Part shown: positions 8,645-17,209 of the stretch, in pieces | Numbering within the stretch: position 1 is the first letter of the stretch | Layout: the number at the start of each line of letters is the position of its first letter | DNA from: Verrucomicrobiota bacterium | GTDB lineage: Bacteria; Verrucomicrobiota; Verrucomicrobiia; Opitutales; Intestinicryptomonadaceae | Length of the DNA stretch: 64,000 nt | Assembly: GCA_003343565.1 (NCBI GenBank) | Contig: QALA01000027.1 | Location: 1-64,000 of the forward strand | Direction of reading: 5' to 3' | Notes under the pieces: generated by a model | What the model saw: the letters and a program-made list of their open reading frames with translations, nothing else | What the model was told of the DNA's origin: nothing | Databases searched by the model: none | Position numbers and translations under genes: made by a program

Positions 8645-8917
8645 CTACTTTTCCCCGAGCTCCGTTTCGGGCGGCTCCGACATACCTTTCGCTTCGCCGC
8701 CGGCCTCTGAAATGGCGCGAAGTTTCTCCTCGTTTTCTATGCGGCAATTTGCGCACTCTTGAGAGTATATTATGCTCGCCGCCAAAAAGGCCGACAAATT
8801 TCCGCTGTAATATTCGTCTGCAAATTTCTGCGCAATATCAAGCGTAGTCTGACTTATGCTGATCGTCTTTCTTACGGGAGTGGAGAAATATTTTGAATCC
8901 TTGCGCGCCTTCTTCAT
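8645..8917 (-). CDS. Small ribbon-helix-helix-like protein with CxxC, paralog A
   Basis: 90-residue protein, clearly paralogous to the protein at 12954-13265. Both begin MKKA, then share a beta-strand-like RKTISI/RKTITI, a helix ending in AQKFAD/AQAFAD, the turn GNLSAF and a second helix. This is the strand-helix-turn-helix order of ribbon-helix-helix (Arc/MetJ-type) DNA-binding proteins and antitoxins. Both then carry a C-x2-C pair (here ECANC, about residues 55-58), unusual for RHH proteins and suggestive of metal or redox sensing. The C-terminal 30 residues are acidic and diverged. No toxin gene adjoins it. A 90-bp leader is shared with paralog B. Function is inferred from fold only. Confidence 0.72.
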   Translation of the reverse strand: MKKARKDSKYFSTPVRKTISISQTTLDIAQKFADEYYSGNLSAFLAASIIYSQECANCRIENEEKLRAISEAGGEAKGMSEPPETELGEK

Positions 8918-9007
8918 GGTCGCAATTCTCGAAAAAACGTTTTGTTAATCAATGTTTTTATTGGATTGTTAAAATGAATGCGAATCGAATATAAATTATA
9001 TTCATAC
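8918..9007 (-). promoter_or_regulatory. Conserved leader of RHH-like paralog A
   Basis: AT-rich upstream region that aligns along its whole length with 13266-13354 upstream of paralog B. On the minus strand both have GTATGA, an AATT-rich block, CAAATAAAA or CCAATAAAA, then ATTGATTAA about 35 bases before the ATG. Such conservation, higher than expected for free spacer, suggests a shared promoter or operator, possibly for autoregulation. Confidence 0.55.
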
Positions 9008-9455
9008 AGGAGTCGCAGCGGGAAAAAAGCGGGGGAAATTTCCGCGGCAATTTAAGCGAAACAACCTTTTCAAAAGCGAAAAACGCACGCCGAACCGCAG
9101 GCGATTTTTCAGGGACGCAAAGCGGAACGGGCGAAAATCTCCCGTCAGTTTCCATAACCCGAAATTAGATTTAAATTGGCCCGAAATCAAACGGACCTTT
9201 CCCGCCGCATCGCACGCTTTGCGCATTCCGTTTAAAAACGAATTTCCGGCAAAACGCGCAGCCCGCCCGGAATGCGCAAAAAAGAGGCGCGGGCGTAAAA
9301 AAACGCGCCATGCAAATGCCGCATGCAAAACGCGCGCCTCAAACTGAAAACCGCACATCGCAAAACGCAAACCGTACATCGCGAAACTCAAAACCGCAAA
9401 CCGCGCGCCTCAAAACGGGCGAACGGCTGAAGCGCGGCGGCGGGAACGGCGAACT
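9008..9455. other. Gene-free spacer with short degenerate repeats
   Basis: No gene. Bases about 9325-9420 consist of imperfect short direct repeats built on CGCGCGCCTCAAA, AAACCGCA and CATCGC. Nothing else is recognisable. Confidence 0.4.
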
Positions 9456-10310
9456 CTATATTCGCCCCTCGGCTTTGAGAAACTCCTCCACAAGCGGCAT
9501 ATCTTCCCGATACGTCACACCCTGCCAACGCTCGTCGGTCGGAAGTATCTTCACCGACGCGCGCCGCTCCTTCACCGCGCGGTCCACAGCGTCGGGCAGA
9601 TAGAACTCCGCCTTGTCGCTCTTGGAATTTGCGCCGAGAAAATCCTCGAAATATTCGCCGAGAATCTCCATGAAATCGGGCGCAAAGGACCAGAAGTTTA
9701 AAGAAACATACTCGTCGCCGGAGAAGTCCCGCCCCTGCGCGCAGGAAATTTTTTCTCCGGACGCATCGCGGCGGATATCGGAAAACTCGCGCATTCCCGC
9801 GAGCGACAAATCCGCTTCGGCAAAGCAAACCCCGCGCGACACCCCCCCGTTGGGCGACAGCGTATTTTTCAGCCGATACCCCGCAAGCGCATGGCAGGTC
9901 GGCCGCGCTCCGTCGAGAAAATCCGACGCCTGAACGTAAACTCCCGCCCCGTAATAGTCGTCGGCATTCGCCGCGATGAACGGCTCCTCTATTTCGTTAA
10001 TGCACGCCAGAACCGCATGCCCCGTGCCCCACGGCTTGGATCGGCCCTGCGGAAGCTTTGCGCCGCTCAAATCCTGAAAGACGTAGCGCACGTCCGCCAA
10101 ATTCTCGTACTTTCCCGACACGGCCCGCCTAAACTCCCCCTCGATGTCCTTTCTTATGACGAACGCGATCTTTTCGATTCCGGCCGCGCGGGCGTCCTCG
10201 ACGGCGAAATCCAGAATTGCCTTATTGGAGGCGCCGAAGCGCGCAACCTGTTTGAGTCCCCCGAAGCGGCTTCCCATACCGGCCGCCATGACTATCAAGG
10301 ATTTTTTCAT
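9456..10310 (-). CDS. Sugar-phosphate nucleotidyltransferase-like protein
   Basis: 284-residue cytoplasmic protein with the nucleotidyltransferase (GT-A like) fold. The N-terminal MAAGMGSRFGGLKQ (residues 8-21) is the nucleotide-binding GxGxR...K signature of sugar-1-phosphate nucleotidyltransferases; a later GTGHAVLAC and NADDYYG (about residues 96 and 116) match the sugar- and metal-binding segments. The sugar and nucleotide cannot be named. AGGAGATTTGC precedes the ATG. It is the last gene of a three-gene operon: nine bases separate it from ruvC. Confidence 0.82.
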   Translation of the reverse strand: MKKSLIVMAAGMGSRFGGLKQVARFGASNKAILDFAVEDARAAGIEKIAFVIRKDIEGEFRRAVSGKYENLADVRYVFQDLSGAKLPQGRSKPWGTGHAVLACINEIEEPFIAANADDYYGAGVYVQASDFLDGARPTCHALAGYRLKNTLSPNGGVSRGVCFAEADLSLAGMREFSDIRRDASGEKISCAQGRDFSGDEYVSLNFWSFAPDFMEILGEYFEDFLGANSKSDKAEFYLPDAVDRAVKERRASVKILPTDERWQGVTYREDMPLVEEFLKAEGRI

Positions 10311-10319
10311 GCAAATCTC

Positions 10320-11075
10320 CTATATCCTATGCGTAAAAATGTGGGTGAGCGCGGCGGCCGACGCGTCCGCCTCGTCGAGCGGAAGAAGCGGAGCGCCGGC
10401 GACCATGCCGAATATCGACTTGGCAATCTGCTCCTTGCTGGCGCGGCCGTATCCTATCACGGCCTGCTTTATGCGCAGCGGCGGATATTCAAAAACCTCC
10501 AGACCGGCGCACGCGGCGGCGGCTATGGCCGCGCCCCTCGACGAACCGAGTATCAGCGCGGTCTTGAAATTCTGGACGTACACGCTCTGCTCTATCGCCG
10601 CGCAGACCGGATTGTTGCGCGCAATCATCGCGCTCGTCTGCGAAAATATGCGCGCCAGACATTCGGCCATATTCATCTGCGGCGGATTTTTCACGGTAAC
10701 GGATTCTATGTAAACCAGCGAGCCGTCGGCGCGCGCGTCGATTACGGACAGGCCCGTTCCGCGCAAGCTCGGATCTATGCCCAACACCCTGCCGCGCAAC
10801 CTCGCGCCGACTATCGAGCCTTCGATTTTCTCGAATTTCGCCTCGCGGTACCGCTCGCGGAGCCTTGCGTTGCGCTTTAGGCGCTTAATGTCCTCCGCAT
10901 CGCCTGAGGCCGAAAAATCGCCGGGCGGAAGCGCCCCTTTTGAAGCCGCTCCGCCGCATGCCGACATTTCCGAAATTTTGCGGGCGATGTCGCCGGCCGA
11001 CCACTTCGCCCCGGACGGCGGCACGGGCTGGCCGGACATCTTCTTTGTCCACAAACTCCTTCCGCTTTTCGCCAT
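10320..11075 (-). CDS. ruvC: Holliday junction endonuclease RuvC with an N-terminal extension
   Basis: Resolves Holliday junctions together with RuvAB during recombination repair. The RuvC core starts near residue 95 with VLGIDPSLRGTGLSVI, and all four metal-binding acidic residues are in place: Asp in GIDPS, Glu in AAIEQS, and the two Asp in LDEADASAAAL. RuvC is usually 160-180 residues; this protein has 251 because of a basic, low-complexity 90-residue N-terminal extension. The start at 11075 is favoured because it lies three bases after the stop of the upstream oxidoreductase gene, suggesting coupling, but an internal start nearer the core cannot be excluded. RuvA and RuvB are not in this window. 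Confidence 0.88.
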   Translation of the reverse strand: MAKSGRSLWTKKMSGQPVPPSGAKWSAGDIARKISEMSACGGAASKGALPPGDFSASGDAEDIKRLKRNARLRERYREAKFEKIEGSIVGARLRGRVLGIDPSLRGTGLSVIDARADGSLVYIESVTVKNPPQMNMAECLARIFSQTSAMIARNNPVCAAIEQSVYVQNFKTALILGSSRGAAIAAAACAGLEVFEYPPLRIKQAVIGYGRASKEQIAKSIFGMVAGAPLLPLDEADASAAALTHIFTHRI

Positions 11076-11078
11076 GGC

Positions 11079-12371
11079 CTACACAAGTTTGTACTTGCCG
11101 GGAACCGGCAGCGCGGCAATGGGCATGCGCCCGAATTTAAGCTCTTTCGGAAAGAGGCTTTCTTTGGAGCGTCTCTTGGCCCATTCGTATTTGAATTTCA
11201 ATCCGCTGTACGCGCTCAGCCGGCCGGCCACCGCCATCATGGCGGAATCGGCGGACTCCGCCACCGTATTGAGAGCCGCCCCGCCGCGCACGGAACGCAG
11301 AAATTCCCCGTATTCCTCGACGACGCAATCGGGCGCGTCGTCATAGGTCCAGTTGACCTTGCCCCGCATGGTCTGGCGCGAAAACAAACTGGTTTCCAAA
11401 ACCCCGTCGGTGCCCACGAAACGCTCCGCAACGAATTGCGCGGTGTTCGGCTCCTGCCTGCAAACGGCCTGAAGATGCACGCCGTCCCCGTAGTCGTAAT
11501 CCACGCTGAAGTGCGAGAATCTGTTACCGTACTGGGGCATGGGCAAATCGACCGAGCGGCCGCCAACCCCCAAAACGTGCAGGGGATCGCGCCCGAAAGC
11601 CCAGCGCATAACGTCGAGATTGTGAACCTGCTGCTCCACGATGTGGTCGCCGCAAGCCCAAGTGAAAAGCGCCCAGTTGCGCAGCTGATACTCAAGCTGC
11701 TCCGGATCCGCACCGGGCGGAGTCTTAAGCTCCATGCCGTCGAAATGCGACAGCAGCCAGAAGCATTGCGCCGAAATTACCCGCCCGATTTGGCCGTCGT
11801 GCAAACGCTTCATGGCCTCGCGGTATCCGGCGTGATAGCGCCTCTGCAATCCGCAAACAGCCGTAAGCTTTCTGTCTTTGGCCAGCCGCGCAAGCTCCCA
11901 CATTTTACGCGCCTGGACGGGATCCACGCAGACGGGCTTTTCCAAAAATGCGTGCTTGCCGGCGGAGACTGCCGCCTCAAATTCCCGCGGGCGAAAGACC
12001 GGAGGCGTCGCAAAAACCACGGCGTCGACCCCACAGTCAACTGCGGCCTTGTAGGAATCAAGCCCCACAAACACGCGCGAGTCCGGAACGTCGAACACCC
12101 TATTGCCGCCGCGATTCGACGCTCCTATTGCGCGCGCCAAATCGTCGCGCATTCCGAACGCGCAGTCCGTAAACGCATCGGCAAGCGCGACTATCGATAC
12201 GTTTGAATCCGCCTTTGACATAGCGCACGCGGCCTTCCTGCCGCTGCGCCCGCAGCCCACAATGGCCACTTTGATTCTGTCGTCGGCTCCGTTGAAACAG
12301 AACGCGTACTTAGGCAACGCGCACGCGGACAACGCGGCAAGCTTCAAAAAACTGCGTCTGGACTTCAACAT
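11079..12371 (-). CDS. Tat-exported Gfo/Idh/MocA family oxidoreductase
   Basis: 430-residue oxidoreductase. It begins MLKSRRSFLKLAALSACALP, a twin-arginine signal (SRRSFLK) followed by a hydrophobic stretch, so the folded enzyme with bound NAD(P) is probably exported to the periplasm. The Rossmann motif VAIVGCGRSGRKA is at residues 35-47, and the family EKP motif (FLEKPVCVD) near residue 143. The DHIVEQQVHNLDVM segment corresponds to the catalytic His region, as in exported glycosidase-like members. It heads the operon with ruvC and the nucleotidyltransferase gene; no functional link between the three is apparent. Confidence 0.88.
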   Translation of the reverse strand: MLKSRRSFLKLAALSACALPKYAFCFNGADDRIKVAIVGCGRSGRKAACAMSKADSNVSIVALADAFTDCAFGMRDDLARAIGASNRGGNRVFDVPDSRVFVGLDSYKAAVDCGVDAVVFATPPVFRPREFEAAVSAGKHAFLEKPVCVDPVQARKMWELARLAKDRKLTAVCGLQRRYHAGYREAMKRLHDGQIGRVISAQCFWLLSHFDGMELKTPPGADPEQLEYQLRNWALFTWACGDHIVEQQVHNLDVMRWAFGRDPLHVLGVGGRSVDLPMPQYGNRFSHFSVDYDYGDGVHLQAVCRQEPNTAQFVAERFVGTDGVLETSLFSRQTMRGKVNWTYDDAPDCVVEEYGEFLRSVRGGAALNTVAESADSAMMAVAGRLSAYSGLKFKYEWAKRRSKESLFPKELKFGRMPIAALPVPGKYKLV

Positions 12372-12953
12372 TACGGCCTATAATCGGCCCGTCGCGCCAA
12401 AAGTCAAATTCGATTTTTCGCGCTAAAAAAAGGCGCCGCGCAAAACTCCGGGCATCTGCCCGCCGCCCTTTGGGCGACGCGTCCGTCGGAAAAGATTTTC
12501 GCGGGCGAATTTCGTTCGTATAAACACCCCCGTACCGAATCCGAAAACGCGTCCGAACCGCCGACGCCGACTGCGAAGCTTTCGCCAATCCCTCCGACGC
12601 GCCTTTGCCGCCGCTACGCGTCGGCAAAAGTTTTTTCAACGCCCGACATGCGCAAAGCCAATCTCTCCGGCCTGTATAAAGAAAACAATCCGCCGTACCC
12701 CTCGCGCCGCCACTGCACTGAAAGGCTTTGGCGCATTTATATGCGGCAAAAAGTCCAAAGAAATGCGGGGTTCCAATTCCGCCGCGCGTTCGCCGCGCGC
12801 GAATCCTCCCGCCTGCAAAGGCGCGCCCAACGTCCCGTTTTCCTCAATCTCCCGCAAAAATTTCAATGCGGCGGGGAACGAGCCACCTGCTATCAGCGTC
12901 TCCCATAGACGCCAAACAAACAAGACGCGCCGCAAACGCGGGACGCGCGCTCT
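12372..12953. other. Gene-free spacer
   Basis: No supported gene in about 580 bases. Frames on both strands are Arg/Pro/Ala-rich and lack ribosome binding sites. No repeat shared with other spacers was noticed. Confidence 0.4.
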
Positions 12954-13265
12954 TTACAATTCCCTTTTTTGAGCGTGTATCGGCGGCTTAAATTCGTCCG
13001 CCAAACGGGAAATCTCCTTAGACAAATCCACACCCGACTTTTTGGAGGCCTCCGCCGCAAGTTCCCCGACGTGCCCGGCTTCGCGCACATGGCACTGCCC
13101 GCACAAATTGTCATGCATTATGCGCGAGGCGAAAAACGCCGACAAATTGCCCCCGAAATGCCTGTCGGCAAACGCCTGCGCAAGTTCCAAAATGTCGCGC
13201 CTTATTGTTATAGTCTTGCGCGTGATGCAAACGCCGCCGCTCCGACTATTCTTAGCTTTTTTCAT
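12954..13265 (-). CDS. Small ribbon-helix-helix-like protein with CxxC, paralog B
   Basis: 103-residue paralog of the protein at 8645-8917; over the first 60 residues roughly half are identical. Shared blocks are MKKA, RKTI(S/T)I, AQ.FAD, GNLSAF, and a C-x2-C pair (LCGQC) followed by a basic residue. This protein has an extra Cys near residue 13 and a longer, predicted helical tail with the repeat-like segment LAAEASKKSG. As with paralog A, the first 50 residues fit a ribbon-helix-helix DNA-binding fold. It lies in the same orientation 4.3 kb away, so the two copies bracket the oxidoreductase-ruvC-nucleotidyltransferase operon. No partner toxin is adjacent. Confidence 0.72.
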   Translation of the reverse strand: MKKAKNSRSGGVCITRKTITIRRDILELAQAFADRHFGGNLSAFFASRIMHDNLCGQCHVREAGHVGELAAEASKKSGVDLSKEISRLADEFKPPIHAQKREL

Positions 13266-13354
13266 GCGGCGAATATCGGAAAAATAATTTATTAATCAAT
13301 ACTTTTATTTGATAATAAAAATATATATGCATTAAATATTAATTACAATCATAC
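13266..13354 (-). promoter_or_regulatory. Conserved leader of RHH-like paralog B
   Basis: Counterpart of 8918-9007. The minus strand carries GTATGA, TGTAATTAATATT, CAAATAAAA and ATTGATTAA in the same order and spacing. The conserved ATTGATTAA block is a candidate operator for the RHH-like proteins. Confidence 0.55.
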
Positions 13355-13583
13355 CGCCGACTTAAAAAAACTTTAGATCGCGAAAGAACGGCCGCATCGC
13401 ATCGCAAGGTTTGACGTATAAAACCGAACGCTTAATAGAAAGGCCCATTTTCATAGGCTTTTCCGAAGGGGGTGTTGCAAGGAGGCTGCCGTCTGTTAAC
13501 CCCGGAAGCGGGCGCGATAGGGTGCGGGGGGCATTTGCAGGAGAGGGCTTGACGCGAAACGCATAGACGCCGTTGCCGGCGTC
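13355..13583. other. Spacer with a fragment similar to the inverted-repeat element
   Basis: The segment near 13457-13500 (GAAGGGGGTGTTGCAAGG, later GTTAACCCCGG) resembles the centre of the 183-bp element read from its minus strand. No gene is apparent in this part. Confidence 0.3.
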
Positions 13584-13943
13584 TCAGGATACTTGCGGTT
13601 CGGAGTAAACAAAGCGTTCGCCCGCCGCCGTTTTGGATTTCCATTGCGCGGGTGTGATTGCCGTATCGCGCGAGATGTCATTATACCCCGCGCCCGTCAA
13701 CCGTTGCAAAACAAATATTTCGCAGTCCGCCAAATCAAGGGACATGCGAAACGCAGCCTCCCCGCGCGCCATGGACCCGCACTTCTTCATAGCGCGCGTC
13801 GAGTGCGCGCACAACATGCTGCCCGACGCCGGCTTCAGCGTAAGGCAGCAATCCGGATACAACGCCCCATCGTTGAGCGCTTCAAAAAAACGGACGGCGG
13901 CGCGAATATAATAGCTATCATATCCGGCGCATGGGCCGTTTTT
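13584..13943 (-). pseudogene. Possible decayed coding fragment
   Basis: A minus-strand frame with protein-like composition runs from a stop near 13944 to TGA at 13584: segments such as YDSYYIRAAVRFFEALND, LADCEIFVLQRLTGAGYND and AAGERFVYSEPQ do not look like a chance frame. The only initiation codon is a TTG inside it (13862), no ribosome binding site is visible, and the same frame continues past the stop with plausible sequence (DAGNGVYAFR). I do not recognise the family. It may be the remnant of a longer gene with stops at both ends, or chance. Confidence 0.3.
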
Positions 13944-14221
13944 TCAAGCGTTCGGGTTATAGAATATCATCGACCCGGAAAGCCTTTTTTTCCTCAAACC
14001 GATTCCGGAGACCTAAACCGTCCACAAGCTCCCTGTTTCGGCGGATTTTGCAACTTTCGGCGGCTCCTCAAACATTTTAAGTAAAATCGCAACGCGCAAA
14101 AATCCGCATGTCCGAATAGGCGCGGCGAATATAAAATATTCTTTTGCCAATCCTATCGCCAATGCCGATGAATCCAAGTTGCGCCAAACTCCGCCCGCGC
14201 TCTCCGGTCCAAAAAACGCCT

Positions 14222-14260
14222 AAAAAAACGCCCCAAAAAAAACTGCGCGCAAAAGGGGCG
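14222..14260 (-). terminator. Terminator of the hpn operon
   Basis: Minus strand stem CGCCCC (14255-14260) and GGGGCG (14229-14234), with a 20-base loop, followed by seven Ts (14222-14228). It lies 14 bases beyond the stop of the HpnG-like gene. Confidence 0.55.
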
Positions 14261-14273
14261 GAGGCAGAAAGTA

Positions 14274-15044
14274 TCAACCTTCGTCGAAGCGCGAATACGC
14301 CTCCAAAAATTCAATTATTTTCGAGTCGTAGACGCTGCGCGCGCGCCAAGCGCGCAGGACAAATCCGAAAAATCCCGCAAGCAATCCCGGATTGCGAAGC
14401 GCGCCAAGAAGAAATCCGACGGCGGAAAACGTCATGTCTCCGGAGGATAAATCCGTTCCGAATCCCAGTTTTTCCAGCGCGGCGTCGTCGTCGAACGCGT
14501 CGCTTATGCAGCGAAATTGCGAAAGCTCAATATCCGCGCCGCGCGCGCAAAGTTCCCTTTTGAATATCTGCGCCTCCATTTCGACGGCGTCCGCCCCACT
14601 CGACGAAAACAACTCGGCCTTATCCCGGACTCCCGCAATTTTTTCAAGCCACGCCACCCGCGCCGGACGCGCGCCGACCGACACCGCCGCCCGGCGCACG
14701 CGCGCTTGCCGCGTCTCAAAAACGAGGTCGCCCGACTTTAGCGAGGGATTGCACCCTCCGGCAAAACCCGCCAGCAAAACGCAGTCCGCTCTACCCGAAA
14801 TCGCGCGGTCTGAAAATGCCGACGCCGACGCCGCACACCCCACGCCCGAAACAAAAAACTCAAAAGAGTCCCCGCGCCGACTTTTTGGAAGATCCGCAAA
14901 CATGTCCGCCGCCCGCGCCTCAAAAAAATCTCCGACCAGCCCCGCGGACCCGGCCGAACCCGCGGGCGAAAACCGCAGGCGCGCAAACTTGGAAAAGACC
15001 GCCTTTGCCTCAAATCTGGTCGGAAAAACCACGAGCGTCTTCAT
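14274..15044 (-). CDS. HpnG-like nucleosidase/phosphorylase
   Basis: 256-residue protein of the purine nucleoside phosphorylase / MTA-SAH nucleosidase superfamily. It starts MKTLVVFPTRFEAKAVF, contains FFVSGVGCAASA (about residue 66) and LLAGFAGGCNPSLKSGDLV (about residue 94), and DAVEMEAQIF (about residue 157), the Met-Glu ribose-binding motif of the superfamily. Its ATG overlaps the TGA of the HpnD-HpnE fusion gene by four bases, so it is translationally coupled to squalene synthesis. In hopanoid clusters a member of this family, HpnG, removes adenine from adenosylhopane. The same role here is inferred from context; a futalosine hydrolase-like function is an alternative. No squalene-hopene cyclase is in the window. 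Confidence 0.7.
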   Translation of the reverse strand: MKTLVVFPTRFEAKAVFSKFARLRFSPAGSAGSAGLVGDFFEARAADMFADLPKSRRGDSFEFFVSGVGCAASASAFSDRAISGRADCVLLAGFAGGCNPSLKSGDLVFETRQARVRRAAVSVGARPARVAWLEKIAGVRDKAELFSSSGADAVEMEAQIFKRELCARGADIELSQFRCISDAFDDDAALEKLGFGTDLSSGDMTFSAVGFLLGALRNPGLLAGFFGFVLRAWRARSVYDSKIIEFLEAYSRFDEG

Positions 15045-17209
15045 TGGAACTTCAAATCCGCAGCGCTCTTGGCCGCGCTCTCGATCGTCGCCGGAAGCCC
15101 GGTGCGCGTCCAGTCGCCTATCACGCGCAGATTTTTGATTCCCAAAAACGCGCAATCCGGCCGCGCGGCCTCCGTAGAGCAATCGGCCGAAATGGTCGCA
15201 TTGGCAAACTCCATGGGCAGCAGGCGCGTTATTTCAAAATCTCCGAAAAATTCCGAAAGTTCGCTTCGCAAAAATTCGCCAATTTCGCCCTTTGAGAATG
15301 TTTGTTCGTTCGCGCTCACGGTCACCGCGTACAGAAACTCTCCGCCTTCGGAAAACTTTTGCGTATGGTCGAAAATCCAATGCAGGCGCGAGCCCAGCAG
15401 ACAGGCGTATTCGGAATCCAGCAATTTTCTTCGCGTGCAGAAATAGACGTTCAATATGGGATTTTCCCGCAGGCGCGCAAACGCGTTTTCCGTGCCCGGA
15501 AACCCGCCCAAAAGCTTTGACGCCGAACGCGGATTTGCGGCGCACACAATCCAGTCGAACTCCCGGCGACCGCCCTTTTCCGAAACGACCGCGCGGGCAA
15601 GCCCGTTCTCAAATTCTATTTTTTCAACCGCCTCCGAAAAAAGCGCGCGGCTTCCGCAGGCGCGCAAAAAATTCTCCGCCGCCGGCAGAAGCGCGTCGGC
15701 TATCGGGCGGCGCGAAAGATAGAGGCGCCCGGCCTCCGCGCCCTTCAAAATGGACTCGCGCAAAGTCAGCCTCATGAGCACGGCCGAGGCGCCGTCAAGC
15801 GGAGTGTTCAAAGCCGACACGCAAAACGGGGACCAAAACGCCTCAATCGCGGGCTTCGGAATCTTCATGCGCCTAAGGTAGTCGAGCGCGCCTTCCCCTT
15901 CCCGCGCCTTCGCTCCGCCGAATTTAATCCTCAAAAGCAGCGCGCAATTGCGCGGCGAACGCATCGCCGGAAGCCGAAAATATTTTAGAAATCCAAAAAA
16001 CTTTTCGATTTTCGGAGCGTCCGAAGGCGGAAAGTCCACGCGAAACGCGCCGCCCTTCGAGACAAAATCCATGCTCTCTACCGGCGCGAAGAAATCCCGC
16101 CCGGAATTTCCGAGCAGGCGCAATACGCCGAAAAAGTTTGAATAACAGCCCATGAGCGCGTGCGATGCGTTGTCGAGCCGCGCGCCGAGCCAGTTTATCG
16201 CCGCCGCGCGCCCGCCCCCGAAGGGTCGCGCCTCGTAGAGCGACACGTCGAAACCCTCGCCGCAAAGCTTCAAGGCCGCCGCAATCCCCGCGACTCCCGC
16301 GCCGACAACCGCCACCCGTCCGCAGCCTCCAAAAGGCGGAGCAAACCTTCCAAAGCCGGACATCGTCTTGAGCGCAAGAACGATTTTTCGCCACTTGGGA
16401 ATTTTGTAGGGCTCGGCCGGAATGTCGAAATCGAGAGCCTTCAGCCCTTCGAGAATCTCCTCGTAAATGGCCCACATTATCAGCGCCGGAAGCAGGCTGC
16501 GCCTGTCCTCCTCGCACAAAAGTCGGCGCGACTTGTTGAAAAAATGCTTCGCCCTGAAGTACATCATTTCAAACAGCCTCTTGCAGGCCGGATTTCCGGA
16601 AGGGTCGCGCAAGTCCTCCGGCTTCACGCCGAACGACTCAAGTTCGCTTCGCGGTATGTACGCTCTCGCGTGCGAGCGCATGTCGTCCACGACGTCGCGC
16701 AGTATGTTGGTAAACTGGAGCGCGTATCCCAGCGATTCGGCAAACTCCTTAGTGCGCGGATTGCGGAATCCGAAAATGTATATCGACGCCAACCCGACGG
16801 CCGAAGCCACCCCGTAGCAATAGCGGCGAACGTCCTCAAACGTCTCAAACGGCTCGTCGGAGGTGTCGCGCAAAACTCCGTCGATTATGGCGAGCACATG
16901 CTCCTTCGGGATTCCGCGGCGCAGAACCATCTCCCCCATCTCCGCGCCCAGCGGGGATAGCCCGTCCGCGCCGGCGTAGGCCGATTCCATCTCAAGTTTC
17001 CACGCCTCCAAAAGCGCCCTTCTCTCCTCGGCGCTCCTGCTTTCGTCGTCGGCGATGTCGTCCATCAGGCGGCAAAACGCGTAGAACGTCTGCATGTCCC
17101 GCGCGCGCGTCCTGTCGAGGCAGAAAAACGCGAACGCGAGATTGGAGTTCCCGCGCGCCTGCCTGTGATAGTCGCTGGCGGAATTTTCCGCGTTTGAAAA
17201 ATCGCTCAT
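15041..17209 (-). CDS. HpnD-HpnE fusion: presqualene diphosphate synthase plus hydroxysqualene dehydroxylase
   Basis: 722-residue two-domain enzyme. Residues 1-280 are a trans-isoprenyl diphosphate (squalene/phytoene) synthase with the two Asp-rich motifs CRLMDDIADDES (about residue 46) and NILRDVVDDMRSHARAYIP (about residue 168). After a short linker, residue 298 onward gives VAVVGAGVAGIAAALKL, the FAD-binding motif of an amine-oxidase-type flavoprotein, continuing with LYEARPFGGGRA and ending VIGDWTRTGLPATIESAAKS, the C-terminal FAD motif. This matches HpnD fused to HpnE, which make presqualene diphosphate from farnesyl diphosphate and reduce hydroxysqualene to squalene. The two are usually separate genes. 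Both ends overlap the neighbouring genes by four bases (ATGA). Confidence 0.88.
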   Translation of the reverse strand: MSDFSNAENSASDYHRQARGNSNLAFAFFCLDRTRARDMQTFYAFCRLMDDIADDESRSAEERRALLEAWKLEMESAYAGADGLSPLGAEMGEMVLRRGIPKEHVLAIIDGVLRDTSDEPFETFEDVRRYCYGVASAVGLASIYIFGFRNPRTKEFAESLGYALQFTNILRDVVDDMRSHARAYIPRSELESFGVKPEDLRDPSGNPACKRLFEMMYFRAKHFFNKSRRLLCEEDRRSLLPALIMWAIYEEILEGLKALDFDIPAEPYKIPKWRKIVLALKTMSGFGRFAPPFGGCGRVAVVGAGVAGIAAALKLCGEGFDVSLYEARPFGGGRAAAINWLGARLDNASHALMGCYSNFFGVLRLLGNSGRDFFAPVESMDFVSKGGAFRVDFPPSDAPKIEKFFGFLKYFRLPAMRSPRNCALLLRIKFGGAKAREGEGALDYLRRMKIPKPAIEAFWSPFCVSALNTPLDGASAVLMRLTLRESILKGAEAGRLYLSRRPIADALLPAAENFLRACGSRALFSEAVEKIEFENGLARAVVSEKGGRREFDWIVCAANPRSASKLLGGFPGTENAFARLRENPILNVYFCTRRKLLDSEYACLLGSRLHWIFDHTQKFSEGGEFLYAVTVSANEQTFSKGEIGEFLRSELSEFFGDFEITRLLPMEFANATISADCSTEAARPDCAFLGIKNLRVIGDWTRTGLPATIESAAKSAADLKFQ

